From an uncultured Alphaproteobacteria bacterium (GTDB taxonomy: Bacteria; Pseudomonadota; Alphaproteobacteria; HIMB59; GCA-002718135): a stretch of DNA of 64,000 nt. Numbering within the stretch: the stretch's first letter is position 1; every line of letters starts with the position of its first letter. The position numbers were made by a program, and so were the translations under genes. The notes below the pieces were generated by a model that did not search any database, was not told where the DNA came from, and was given only the letters and a program-made list of their open reading frames with translations. Positions 9,061-16,833 of the stretch are shown in pieces. The stretch lies in contig CACNLM010000001.1 in assembly GCA_902621305.1 (NCBI GenBank), positions 137,005 to 201,004 on the forward strand. The letters are read 5' to 3'.

Positions 9061-10176
9061 TTACATAATGACATCGTGGACATTACTTTCGCGGGCTCCT
9101 GCTTTAGAAATAAACACAAACTTACAATTGCCTTGCATTTTCTTAATCGTTTTATGACCAGTGTAACCCATCGACGATTTTAAACCGCCAACAAGTTGAT
9201 ACGTTACATCTTCTATTTTACCTTTATATGGAACCATCCCTTCCACACCTTCTGCTACTAATTTTTTTGCATTCTTTGTTTCTTCTTGCGAGTATCGATC
9301 AAAAGATCCTTTTTGCATTGCTCCTACAGAACCCATACCTCTATAGGATTTAAATTTTTTACCTTTAATCGTTAATAATTTTCCTGGTGACTCTTCAGTG
9401 CCAGCAAATAAAGAGCCTATCATGCAAGCACTTGCACCACCTGCTATAGCTTTTGCAATATCACCTGATGTTTTTATTCCTCCATCTGCAATCACAGGAA
9501 TTTTAAATTTTTTGGCAACTTGAAATGTATCCATTACAGCTGAAAGCTGAGGAATACCAACACCTGTTACGACCCTTGTAGTACAAATTGATCCTGGTCC
9601 AATACCTACTTTAATAGCATCAACACCAGCACTAATTAAATCTGACGCAGCTTTTTTTGTAGCAATGTTACCAACAATAAGAGGAGTTTTTTTTAAAACT
9701 TTTTTTGCTTTTTCAATAAACTGTAAAGTAGTTTTTGTGTGTGCATGAGCAACGTCAATAAAGACTATATCAACACCAACTTTTAATAATTCTAATAGTC
9801 TTAAATAAGCATTATTTTCAACACCGATTGCAGCGCCTACCGCAATCTGTTTATTGGAATTAATTACAGCATTTTGAAATTTTTTAACGTTAACTTTAAA
9901 ACCATGAACTTTGTTAACTTCAATTGCTTGTTTATCAATTGGCATATTACGGTGAATAACACCTAGACCACCATTTAGTGCGAGATTGATCGCCATCTTA
10001 TTCTCTGTCACGGTATCCATAGCAGCGGAGAGTATGGGAATATGTAATTTTACTTTTCCTATGGTAATCGATGTATCAACATCTTTTGGTTTTACCTCTG
10101 AATATGCCGGTGAGAGCAGAACATCATCAAATGTGACGGAATAACTAGTATTTATCTGGTATGACATTTTCAACAA
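9061..10176 (-). CDS. guaB: IMP dehydrogenase lacking the CBS (Bateman) domain
   Basis: Oxidises IMP to XMP with NAD+. Only 371 residues, against ~490 for typical bacterial IMPDH. The barrel is complete: [13 protein letters not shown] at the N-terminus, catalytic Cys198 in [19 protein letters not shown], the mobile flap RYSQ, and the ESNVHDV C-terminus. The CBS pair normally inserted after about residue 95 is absent. The RY flap and VEGMVPYKG segment favour IMPDH over GMP reductase. A second Met at codon 4 is an alternative start. First gene of the likely guaB-purE-purK operon, divergent from the barrel gene. Confidence 0.93.
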   Translation of the reverse strand: MLKMSYQINTSYSVTFDDVLLSPAYSEVKPKDVDTSITIGKVKLHIPILSAAMDTVTENKMAINLALNGGLGVIHRNMPIDKQAIEVNKVHGFKVNVKKFQNAVINSNKQIAVGAAIGVENNAYLRLLELLKVGVDIVFIDVAHAHTKTTLQFIEKAKKVLKKTPLIVGNIATKKAASDLISAGVDAIKVGIGPGSICTTRVVTGVGIPQLSAVMDTFQVAKKFKIPVIADGGIKTSGDIAKAIAGGASACMIGSLFAGTEESPGKLLTIKGKKFKSYRGMGSVGAMQKGSFDRYSQEETKNAKKLVAEGVEGMVPYKGKIEDVTYQLVGGLKSSMGYTGHKTIKKMQGNCKFVFISKAGARESNVHDVIM

Positions 10177-10271
10177 TATTTATTTTCTTTTGATTTAATA
10201 AGTAAATAGCACAAATTTTAAAAAAGAAATAATGATGATATATTTTTTTAATATTTCGGTTATAACAAGTT

Positions 10272-11159
10272 GTGCTTAAAAAAATACTTATAATATTTCT
10301 TTTTATCCCTTTTAGTGCCTTTGCAGGTGATGAAGAAATAGCTAAAAAAAGTGTTATTGATAAATTTTCAAATGGCCTTTCATCTGCTATCGAAAATATA
10401 TTAGATGGTGAAGGAGATACACAAGTACAAATCATAGCTGGTGAAGATTACAAACCTGAATTTTCTATCGTGACTGTTAGGCCAATTTCTCACCATCCTG
10501 GTGTAGACTCAGTATTTGTTCAAATACAATTAAATGATACTAAAATTCGAGGTGATAACAGATTAAGCATTAATACAGGTCTTGGATATAGAAAACTTTC
10601 AGATGATAAATCTTCATTTGTTGGAGGTAATGTTTTTATTGATTATGATGAAGAAGGTAATGCAAGAGCAAGTATTGGTTTAGAGCTTCGTTCGTCAGCA
10701 TTTGAATTAATAGGAAATTACTACTCTGGAATTAGTGGTGATAAAACTGTTGGAAGCTTTACTGAAAGAACTTTAGATGGAATCGAATTAAGTGCAATAG
10801 GACAATTACCATATGTTCCATGGGTCAATATTATTGCTACATCATATGAGTGGGATGCAATAAAAAATTCCAAAAACTCAAAAGGCGAGAAGTATAGTTT
10901 AGAAATGACAATTACACCAAATCTTATTGCTGAACTAGGCTATGATGATAATAACATTGATGGAACAAATAATTTTGTAAAAATAATGTTTGTTTATCCA
11001 GCAAGAGAAACTCCAACAGCCTCCACTGATTTTATTAGTGATACAGCATTCCTTAAAGGAAATATGAGTTTAGAATTGTTATCAATTGTTCGAAGAACAA
11101 ATAAACAAATAATTGAGTCTGAAGGTACTGGCGTAATAATAGCAAGGACAGCAGAATAA
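10272..11159 (+). CDS. Inverse-autotransporter-type outer-membrane beta-barrel protein, no passenger
   Basis: GTG start; the signal peptide is about 18 residues, ending FSAFA before GDEE. The remaining ~275 residues follow the intimin/invasin barrel layout: a helical lead-in, LSINTGLGYRKLSDD, FVGGNVFIDYDEEGN, SIGLELRSSAFELIGNYYSG, a DGIELSAIGQLPYVPW segment and final strands ending KIMFVYP. About 50 residues follow the barrel, including VRRTNKQIIES, which resembles the post-barrel linker; then the protein stops. No surface passenger or LysM domain is seen. It is followed 2 bp later by a secreted protein gene. Family assignment is from remembered motif layout; function (adhesin anchor or secretion pore) is inference. 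Confidence 0.75.
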   Translation: MLKKILIIFLFIPFSAFAGDEEIAKKSVIDKFSNGLSSAIENILDGEGDTQVQIIAGEDYKPEFSIVTVRPISHHPGVDSVFVQIQLNDTKIRGDNRLSINTGLGYRKLSDDKSSFVGGNVFIDYDEEGNARASIGLELRSSAFELIGNYYSGISGDKTVGSFTERTLDGIELSAIGQLPYVPWVNIIATSYEWDAIKNSKNSKGEKYSLEMTITPNLIAELGYDDNNIDGTNNFVKIMFVYPARETPTASTDFISDTAFLKGNMSLELLSIVRRTNKQIIESEGTGVIIARTAE

Positions 11160-11161
11160 TT

Positions 11162-12013
11162 ATGATTAAATATTTAAAAATAATTACTTGCTTTTTATTA
11201 ATAGTGTTTTTTTATTCAGGTTCACTGACTGCAGCGGATTACGGCAGAGCTAGTGTTTATAAAGTTACTATGGAAGAATTGCACTTTTGTGAAGATTCTA
11301 AATGTGCAACATATACAAAGGTTTGTGATACATCAAAAACAGTAGATATCGCAGCAGTTACTGCCGGATCAGATGTTGCTTCTTGGTGCCCTCTAACAGG
11401 ATTACCAATGGGCACAACCTTTACTCACTTAAGAGTAAAACTTAATAGAGCTTTTACTTTAGCAGGAGTTGTTTTAGATAAAAATAGCACTACTGATTGT
11501 TATACAGGAGGCATAAATGATGCAACTGCCACTAAGACCGCTAATGGTAGCTCTGTTACAAATGCTTCAGTATCAGGTGATACAATTACAATTCCCTCAG
11601 GGACTCTGGAAGAAACAGTCATTTGGATTTACGATGGTAGGGGTGGTGGATCTTATATTACTGGTGCAGGTGGAAATACTTATTGGTGGAGTTATTATAC
11701 TCATTCGAACAGACCAACTGGATCAACTTCTTGGTGTGTAGGAACTACTGCAGGTACCCATAGTAATGCAGCTGGAGTTTGTGCTGATACTAATACGCAA
11801 TCAGCAACATGGGATGATGCTGCATCAGCTGATACTTTGCAAATTATTTACCCTTTTACCTCGGCTTATACAATTGGAGTTGTATCTCCTAAAGCAACTC
11901 TCTCTTTTGATACAAGTGAAGGTATGGGAGCAGAATGGTTGGGTCCATCAGGTTCAGAAGTATGTGAAATGAGTGTTGGGAAGGTAGGATTTACAGCAAC
12001 ATTATCAGATTAA
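11162..12013 (+). CDS. Secreted cysteine-rich protein of unknown function
   Basis: 283 residues with a clear signal peptide (lysine, hydrophobic core, LTAADYG cut near residue 25). The mature protein has eight cysteines, Gly/Ser/Thr-rich stretches and aromatic-rich segments such as GNTYWWSYYT, typical of a beta-rich extracellular or periplasmic fold with disulfides. I recognise no family. It starts 2 bp after the barrel gene, so the two are probably co-translated. It could be a trans-acting passenger or cargo of that barrel; this is inference from position only. Confidence 0.7.
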   Translation: MIKYLKIITCFLLIVFFYSGSLTAADYGRASVYKVTMEELHFCEDSKCATYTKVCDTSKTVDIAAVTAGSDVASWCPLTGLPMGTTFTHLRVKLNRAFTLAGVVLDKNSTTDCYTGGINDATATKTANGSSVTNASVSGDTITIPSGTLEETVIWIYDGRGGGSYITGAGGNTYWWSYYTHSNRPTGSTSWCVGTTAGTHSNAAGVCADTNTQSATWDDAASADTLQIIYPFTSAYTIGVVSPKATLSFDTSEGMGAEWLGPSGSEVCEMSVGKVGFTATLSD

Positions 12014-12693
12014 TTTTTTATATATTTATTTTACTTTTATCTTTGACTGTTTATGCAAATGATAATCTCCCTAGTTGCAAAATAGAAAATAACAAAGTCA
12101 TATCTCAAAATGTTTGTTCAGGCGCGATTAAAATAGGAGAAGAATTTACATATAAGGGAGAGTTTTATAATGGAAGAATAAATGGCAAGGGTATATTTAT
12201 TTGGCTTAATAAAAACTTATTTAATGATTATGTAGGTGAATTTAAGAATGATAGATTACATGGAAAAGGAAAATTAACTTGGGTTAATGGCGATGAGTAT
12301 ATTGGCAACTTTGTATTAGGCAAAATAGAAGGTTTTGGAAAAAAAAATTTTAAAAATGGTAATTACTACGAGGGCTATTTTGTTGATGGTGTATTTAATG
12401 GAAAAGGAAAATATATTGATATTAAAAATAATATTTATGAAGGAAATTTTAAGAATGGTAACTTTGAAGGCTTCGGAAAAATAATTTATGAAAGTGGAGA
12501 TTATTATAATGGGAATTGGAGAGATGGTAAAAGACATGGTTTTGGCTCTTTGCATTTAAAAAATGATGAAACCACTTATAAAGGAGAATGGAAAAATGGT
12601 TTACCGCATGGCATTGGCACTATTACTTATAAAGATGGAAAAATACAAAAAGGGAAGTTTCTTAAGGGTTTATTGATTGAATTAGTCAATTAA
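11989..12693 (+). CDS. Exported MORN-repeat protein (probable ATT start)
   Basis: Seven to eight MORN repeats (e.g. YVGEFKNDRLHGKGKLTW, YEGNFKNGNFEGFGKI) fill the protein after a short N-terminal segment with two cysteines. The only common start is TTG at 12043, which would leave no export signal. The same frame stays open upstream and reads a good signal peptide (IRLIFYIFILLLSLTVYA). That signal needs a rare start such as ATT at 11989, which has GGGAAGG just upstream and overlaps the previous gene by 25 bp. If TTG 12043 is right the protein is 216 residues. MORN repeats bind lipids or proteins; the role here is unknown. Confidence 0.7.
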   Translation: MYSNIIRLIFYIFILLLSLTVYANDNLPSCKIENNKVISQNVCSGAIKIGEEFTYKGEFYNGRINGKGIFIWLNKNLFNDYVGEFKNDRLHGKGKLTWVNGDEYIGNFVLGKIEGFGKKNFKNGNYYEGYFVDGVFNGKGKYIDIKNNIYEGNFKNGNFEGFGKIIYESGDYYNGNWRDGKRHGFGSLHLKNDETTYKGEWKNGLPHGIGTITYKDGKIQKGKFLKGLLIELVN

Positions 12694-12719
12694 TTTTTTA
12701 AATTATATGTGAGGCTCAA

Positions 12720-13199
12720 TCATATTTTATATTCAAAATTTTGAGTGGTTGGATTGATTTTAATTAATCTTGCACCATTACGAATATGGTAATGAGTAGC
12801 AACAGGAGTTAGAGGGGAAATAGTAATGATACTTTCAAACTGCTTTTTTGATTTAATATATTTTTGCAGTTCTTTCATAATCTTTTTACCTGCACCTTTT
12901 TTAAAAGACCACAAAGTATAGGCAATGGGAATTGATGCTTCATCCTCTTCAACACTCATTAAATCCATTTCTTTAATGGTTGTTGGTATTTCATTTGTAA
13001 AGGCAAAGCAGGCAATACCCTCAATATCATCCTTATATTTCAGACCAAAAATTTTTCTTCCTTTTGATGTACGAAAGTCATTATCGAGTTCTGGGCGCAC
13101 TGGATCATCAGATGGATTAACACCATCTAGTTCAACAAGTTCTGTTTTTTTGATCCAACTAAAGAAATCAAACTCGTATTTGTATCTGCCAATTTTCAT
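12720..13199 (-). CDS. GNAT-like acetyltransferase domain protein
   Basis: 159 residues, no signal peptide. The central segment AYTLWSFKKGAGKKIMKELQKYI resembles the acetyl-CoA binding loop and helix of GNAT proteins, and LTPVATHYHIRNGARLI resembles the late strand-helix of that fold. The N-terminus is not recognised. It stands alone, convergent with the MORN gene and divergent from the 13.2-13.5 kb RNA region. The GNAT assignment is moderate; the substrate is unknown. Confidence 0.55.
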   Translation of the reverse strand: MKIGRYKYEFDFFSWIKKTELVELDGVNPSDDPVRPELDNDFRTSKGRKIFGLKYKDDIEGIACFAFTNEIPTTIKEMDLMSVEEDEASIPIAYTLWSFKKGAGKKIMKELQKYIKSKKQFESIITISPLTPVATHYHIRNGARLIKINPTTQNFEYKI

Positions 13200-13306
13200 T
13201 TAAATTAATTGGAGCTTTATAAGATTTAGGAAATAAAGATAGTGAATTATATTCTTTTTAATTTATTTGCCAAATACTTTAGTATTAAATTTCACCAATA
13301 TATTAT
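13200..13306. other. AT-rich gap upstream of the unassigned RNA
   Basis: About 107 bp of very AT-rich sequence between the GNAT-like start and the promoter at 13307. It presumably holds the promoter of the minus-strand gene. I see no ORF or strong structure in it. Confidence 0.4.
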
Positions 13307-13335
13307 TTGAGAAAATAATTATAATTTTATAAAAT
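13307..13335 (+). promoter_or_regulatory. Sigma-70-like promoter of the unassigned RNA
   Basis: TTGAGA (13307-13312), a 17-bp spacer and TAAAAT (13330-13335) give a good housekeeping promoter. A perfect TATAAT also lies at 13336-13341 but lacks a spaced -35. Predicted transcription start is near G13343. Confidence 0.5.
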
Positions 13336-13373
13336 TATAATTGATCGTGCTCCCAAATAAAGGAGTTAAAAAA

Positions 13374-13394
13374 ATGAGTCCGCCAGCACAATAA
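13374..13394 (+). CDS. Possible six-codon leader ORF
   Basis: ATG at 13374 stands 7-8 nt behind AAAGGAG and encodes MSPPAQ before TAA at 13392. The same frame then stays open for 17 more codons (GWCPQPKPNKKYKQIFF) to a TAA at 13446. The Shine-Dalgarno lies inside a possible hairpin. It could be a leader peptide, or a small gene broken by one stop. Reality as a translated ORF is uncertain. Confidence 0.3.
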   Translation: MSPPAQ

Positions 13395-13485
13395 GGGTGG
13401 TGTCCACAACCAAAGCCAAACAAGAAATATAAGCAGATCTTTTTTTAAAAGGCCTCGCATTAGGTGATGAGCCGAATTTATAAAA

Positions 13486-13509
13486 CCCCCACATGCGGGG
13501 GTTTTTTTT
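13486..13509 (+). terminator. Strong rho-independent terminator
   Basis: CCCCC-ACATGC-GGGGG (13486-13501) with flanking A/T pairs, followed by eight T (13502-13509). It is one of the clearest terminators in the window and lies 68 bp before the MATE start. Confidence 0.85.
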
Positions 13510-13577
13510 ATTCTTAATACTTGAACAAATTATAAAAAACCTCAAAACGACTAACTAATAAAAATTCTATTCTTATA

Positions 13578-14891
13578 ATGTCATCAAAATCATCTATTCA
13601 AAATATTTTTAAATTATCTATCCCTATTTTTTTTGCAAATTTAGTCATTCCTTTTGTGGCTATTGTAGATACGGGTTTAATGGGTAATCTTGATAATGCT
13701 AGTTATTTAGTTGCGACCAGTATAGCGGCAAGTGTCTTTTCAATTCTTTTTGGTAGTTTTGGTTTTTTACGATCAGGTACGGTTGGAATGATCGCACAAG
13801 CAGATGGATCCAATGACTATGAAGAAATTATAAATATTTTTTTACGTAATATTACATTTGTCATTATAATTTCCCTCTTATTAGTTATTCTTCAAACATA
13901 CATATATAATATTTCCTTATCTATTTTTGAGTTATCGAAGGAAACAAAAATATATTTTAAATATTATTTTATCTTTCGTATTTACTCCTCTTTTGGTGAG
14001 CTAACAATTTTTGTAATTACAGGATTGTTTATTGGTCTCCAAAAAACAAAAACATCAAGCCTTATTGTCGGTTTCTATTCTATTGCCAATATAATTTTAA
14101 GTTTAGTCTTTGTTTTATATTTTAATTTAAATGTTTTAGGTGTTGCCTTAGGCACATTCGTCGCTTCAACGATGACAACAATAATCTTTTTATTCTATAC
14201 ATTCTATGATCTAAGCAAGATAACTAAATTAGAATTTAACACAAGAAAAATTTTTAATTTTAGTAAAGTAAAAAATATTTTTAATATTAATCTTAATATA
14301 TTTATCCGATCTCTTCTTCTTGCTTTTGCCTTCTTATATTTTACCTATCTTGGTAATTCTATCAGTGAAGAAACAGTAGCTGCAAATACCATTTTGCTAA
14401 ATTTTATAATGTTATCAGCTTATGTTCTTGATGCCTATGCTTTCTCTACAGAGGGTATTGTAGGGTATTCTATTGGATCAAAAAATAAACAATTATTAAG
14501 AGATGTTATAAAAAATTCCTTTATCTTAAGTACAGTAACTGGCTTAGTAATATGTGTAATCTTTTTCTTTAGTAAAAATTATTTCATTATTACAATGACA
14601 GATTTACCTGACATTCGAGAGATCAGTTTTTCATTCTCCTACTGGGTAATCATTATTCCTTTTGCAGCTTCTTTTTGTTTTCAATTTGATGGTATTTTTG
14701 TTGGTGCATCTCAGACAACAGAACTACGAAATGCCATGATTGTATCTGTCGCAATATATATCGTTGTCTCCTTCTTTTTAATTGCAAGTTATGGGAATAC
14801 TGGCTTATGGTTATCTCTTTGCCTTTTCTTTATTGCAAGAGCACTCACTCTGTTTGTCTATATGCCGAGAATTTATCAGCGTGTAGCATGA
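13578..14891 (+). CDS. MATE family efflux transporter
   Basis: 437 residues with about 12 hydrophobic segments and two internally similar halves, the usual MATE size. The N-terminal IPIFFANLVIPFVAIVDTGLMGNL is the family's helix 1-2 signature. The family exports drugs or metabolites against Na+ or H+. No Shine-Dalgarno is visible before ATG 13578. It lies downstream of the structured RNA and its terminator, so read-through control is possible. Convergent with ccrM (5 bp apart). Substrate cannot be told. Confidence 0.9.
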   Translation: MSSKSSIQNIFKLSIPIFFANLVIPFVAIVDTGLMGNLDNASYLVATSIAASVFSILFGSFGFLRSGTVGMIAQADGSNDYEEIINIFLRNITFVIIISLLLVILQTYIYNISLSIFELSKETKIYFKYYFIFRIYSSFGELTIFVITGLFIGLQKTKTSSLIVGFYSIANIILSLVFVLYFNLNVLGVALGTFVASTMTTIIFLFYTFYDLSKITKLEFNTRKIFNFSKVKNIFNINLNIFIRSLLLAFAFLYFTYLGNSISEETVAANTILLNFIMLSAYVLDAYAFSTEGIVGYSIGSKNKQLLRDVIKNSFILSTVTGLVICVIFFFSKNYFIITMTDLPDIREISFSFSYWVIIIPFAASFCFQFDGIFVGASQTTELRNAMIVSVAIYIVVSFFLIASYGNTGLWLSLCLFFIARALTLFVYMPRIYQRVA

Positions 14892-14896
14892 AAATA

Positions 14897-15967
14897 CTAA
14901 TTCAATTTATCTTTACGGTAATTAGATCGTATTTCATCTAGTAGGATTGATTTAGATTTATCTTTTACATGCCAAAAATCCCATCCATTACAACTTGGTA
15001 GTCCTTGTATTTTTGCTCCCATTTGATGAATAGAGCCTGTTAAATCTTTAATTTTAAGTGTTCCATCAATACTAACCGTAGCTTTAAAGCGTTCTTTTTT
15101 ATCTGTTAATACTGCACCTGGTGGAATAATTCCTTGCTCGACTAATTCACCAAAAGGTACTTTTGGTAATTCTTTTTTGCTCTTTGCAATAGTGACAACT
15201 TCTTCTTTCAATACTTTAGTTTTCTTTAATCGTTCTTTTGAAAGTTTAACGTAGTCTTTATCTTTTTCTATGCCAATAAAATTACGTTGTAATTTTTTTG
15301 CAACAACCGCAGTTGTTCCACTTCCAGAAAATGGATCAAGAATAAGGTCACCTTTGTTTGTTGAGGCTAATAAAATTCGGTAGAGGAGAGCTTCTGGTTT
15401 TTGTGTTGGGTGTGATCGTTGATTGTTATCTTTACGTAATCTTTCTTTCCCTGAACAGATAGGAATATACCAGTCACTTCGCATTTGTTTTCCTTCATTT
15501 AGTTCTTTGAGGTTTTGGTAATTGAATGTGTATTTTGCCTCTCTTGATGTTGTGCACCATAAAAGTGTTTCATGGGCATTTGTGAAACGTGTACCTCGAA
15601 AGTTTGGCATAGGATTTGTTTTATGCCAAATAATATCATTTAAAATCCATAAGCCTTCATCTTGGATTGTATAACCAACTCGTAATATATTATGATAACT
15701 TCCTATGACCCAAAGCGCTCCACCTTTTTTTAAAACACGTTTACATTCACTAAGCCAAGCATTGGTAAATTGATCATATTCTTTATAGGTACTAAATTTA
15801 TCCCAATCTTGTGTCACAGCTTCCACCGTTGTTTGATCAGGTCTATATAACGTATCTTTTAATTGAAGATTATAGGGTGGATCAGCAAAAATAAGATCAA
15901 CTGAATGATCTTTTAGTTTTTTCATTTCCTTAATCGAATCACCTAAGATAATTTGATTTTTCTTCAT
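14897..15967 (-). CDS. ccrM: CcrM-type adenine-N6 DNA methyltransferase (GANTC)
   Basis: Beta-class N6-adenine methyltransferase. Of 356 residues, catalytic DPPY is at 29-32 and the SAM-binding DPFSGSGTT at about 210. A ~80-residue C-terminal extension (GIIPPGAVL, GLPSCNGWDFW) is typical of cell-cycle methyltransferase CcrM of Alphaproteobacteria, which methylates GANTC and works with GcrA. No restriction partner lies nearby, fitting an orphan regulatory enzyme. Three GAATC sites lie within 70 bp upstream of its start. Confidence 0.94.
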   Translation of the reverse strand: MKKNQIILGDSIKEMKKLKDHSVDLIFADPPYNLQLKDTLYRPDQTTVEAVTQDWDKFSTYKEYDQFTNAWLSECKRVLKKGGALWVIGSYHNILRVGYTIQDEGLWILNDIIWHKTNPMPNFRGTRFTNAHETLLWCTTSREAKYTFNYQNLKELNEGKQMRSDWYIPICSGKERLRKDNNQRSHPTQKPEALLYRILLASTNKGDLILDPFSGSGTTAVVAKKLQRNFIGIEKDKDYVKLSKERLKKTKVLKEEVVTIAKSKKELPKVPFGELVEQGIIPPGAVLTDKKERFKATVSIDGTLKIKDLTGSIHQMGAKIQGLPSCNGWDFWHVKDKSKSILLDEIRSNYRKDKLN

Positions 15968-15979
15968 AATTGATAAAAA

Positions 15980-16033
15980 GAATCTTTAAGCAGATATGGA
16001 ATCAGGTCAATTGAGTTATCAACAGGCGGAATC
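15980..16033 (-). promoter_or_regulatory. Cluster of three GANTC sites upstream of ccrM
   Basis: GAATC occurs at 15980-15984, 15999-16003 and 16029-16033; the first and third sit in the repeat GAATCTTTA. In Caulobacter the ccrM promoter/leader also carries GANTC sites and responds to methylation state. The arrangement here suggests the same autoregulation; that is inference from position. Confidence 0.5.
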
Positions 16034-16071
16034 TTTAGGTAGGGATAACCTTAAATTTTGCCTAAAAACAT

Positions 16072-16093
16072 AAAAAAGGGGTCCGAAGACCCC
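16072..16093 (-). terminator. Terminator with cUUCGg loop
   Basis: On the minus strand the sequence reads GGGGTC-TTCG-GACCCC followed by TTTTTT. The closing C-G around TTCG is the extra-stable tetraloop form. It lies 126 bp downstream of rnhB and separates the rnhB run from ccrM. Confidence 0.85.
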
Positions 16094-16118
16094 AGGAATA
16101 ATTCATCAAATGGGAGGA

Positions 16119-16163
16119 ATGATGAAATATATTATTTATATAGTGTTTGTCGCATCTTTTTGA
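16119..16163 (+). CDS. Possible 14-codon hydrophobic mini-ORF
   Basis: Between the terminator and rnhB, GGGAGG at 16112-16117 precedes paired ATGs (16119, 16122). They open MMKYIIYIVFVASF before TGA. The peptide is almost wholly hydrophobic. It could be a small membrane peptide or chance. No promoter was identified and the rest of the 250-bp gap shows nothing clear. Confidence 0.2.
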   Translation: MMKYIIYIVFVASF

Positions 16164-16218
16164 AGCATAATAAAATAATATTTGGTATGCATTATTTGCA
16201 TGGATAAATTTAAGTAAT

Positions 16219-16833
16219 TTATTTTTTTAATAACGATTTAATTGGCTCAAATGATTTTCGGTGAAATTGAGTTACGCCGTGTTTGTGGATTGCATCAATA
16301 TGTTTTTTAGTTCCATAACCTGCATTTTTTTTCCAATCATAAAATGTAAACTTACGATGCAGTATACTCATCAGTCGATCACGGTGAACTTTTGCAATAA
16401 TAGATGCACTTGCGATCGACAAAGATTTTTTATCTCCTCCTATAATAGATTTTTCATTTTGATAATTTAATGAAAAGTTTCCATCAATAATAAGATGTGG
16501 ATTTTCAAAATTAAATTTATTTATTACTCTTTTCATCGATAATTTTGTTGCTTCCAAAATATTAATTGTATCTATTTCTTCTACACTTGCATACCCTAAG
16601 TAATACCGAAGCTTTTTTTCTTTTTGTAATTTTTTAAAAAATAAAAATAATTTTTCTCTTTGTTTTACTGTATGTTTCTTTGAATCAGTTATGGGTATTT
16701 CTGATTCTAAATCATCATAATTAGAAAAATAACATCCACAACTCACCACTGGGCCTGCCAATGGACCTCTACCTACTTCATCTAAACCAATTACAGGTCC
16801 ATTAATTGATTTCTCTATAGAAAAATCAGTCAC
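16219..16833 (-). CDS. rnhB: Ribonuclease HII
   Basis: Cleaves RNA in RNA-DNA hybrids and starts removal of misincorporated ribonucleotides. 204 residues. The GLDEVGRGPLAGPVV motif holds the catalytic Asp-Glu; later motifs are DGN, SIIAKVHRDR and GYGTKKH. Its start overlaps the moaB stop by one base (16833). Confidence 0.96.
   Translation of the reverse strand: MTDFSIEKSINGPVIGLDEVGRGPLAGPVVSCGCYFSNYDDLESEIPITDSKKHTVKQREKLFLFFKKLQKEKKLRYYLGYASVEEIDTINILEATKLSMKRVINKFNFENPHLIIDGNFSLNYQNEKSIIGGDKKSLSIASASIIAKVHRDRLMSILHRKFTFYDWKKNAGYGTKKHIDAIHKHGVTQFHRKSFEPIKSLLKK

Larger units (their letters stand above)
13343..13509 (+). ncRNA. Unassigned structured RNA or leader upstream of the MATE gene
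   Basis: A ~167-nt unit bounded by a good promoter and a strong terminator. It can form four hairpins: CTCC...GGAG at ~13350-13365, which covers a Shine-Dalgarno; GTGG-TGT-CCAC at ~13397-13407; a bulged GGCCTC...GAGCC at ~13451-13473; and the terminator. A start codon at 13374 behind AAAGGAG opens a six-codon ORF (MSPPAQ). The MATE start is 69 bp beyond the terminator, so it may be an attenuating leader or an independent sRNA. It does not show tmRNA, SRP RNA, RNase P or 6S hallmarks that I know. Confidence 0.45.

Noticed and set aside
9061-10176. GMP reductase instead of IMP dehydrogenase
   Set aside because: The short length suggested GuaC, but the flap with RY, the VEGMVPYKG segment and the HVHDV-like C-terminus fit IMPDH.
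11517-11972. Two plus-strand ORFs of 74 and 68 codons inside the secreted-protein gene
   Set aside because: Other-frame readings of a gene with a signal peptide and coherent composition.
13451-13477. Possible hammerhead or SAM/glycine riboswitch core in the leader
   Set aside because: GTGATGAGCCGAA looks superficially like CTGATGA...GAA, but the required core and stems do not line up; no known riboswitch consensus fits.
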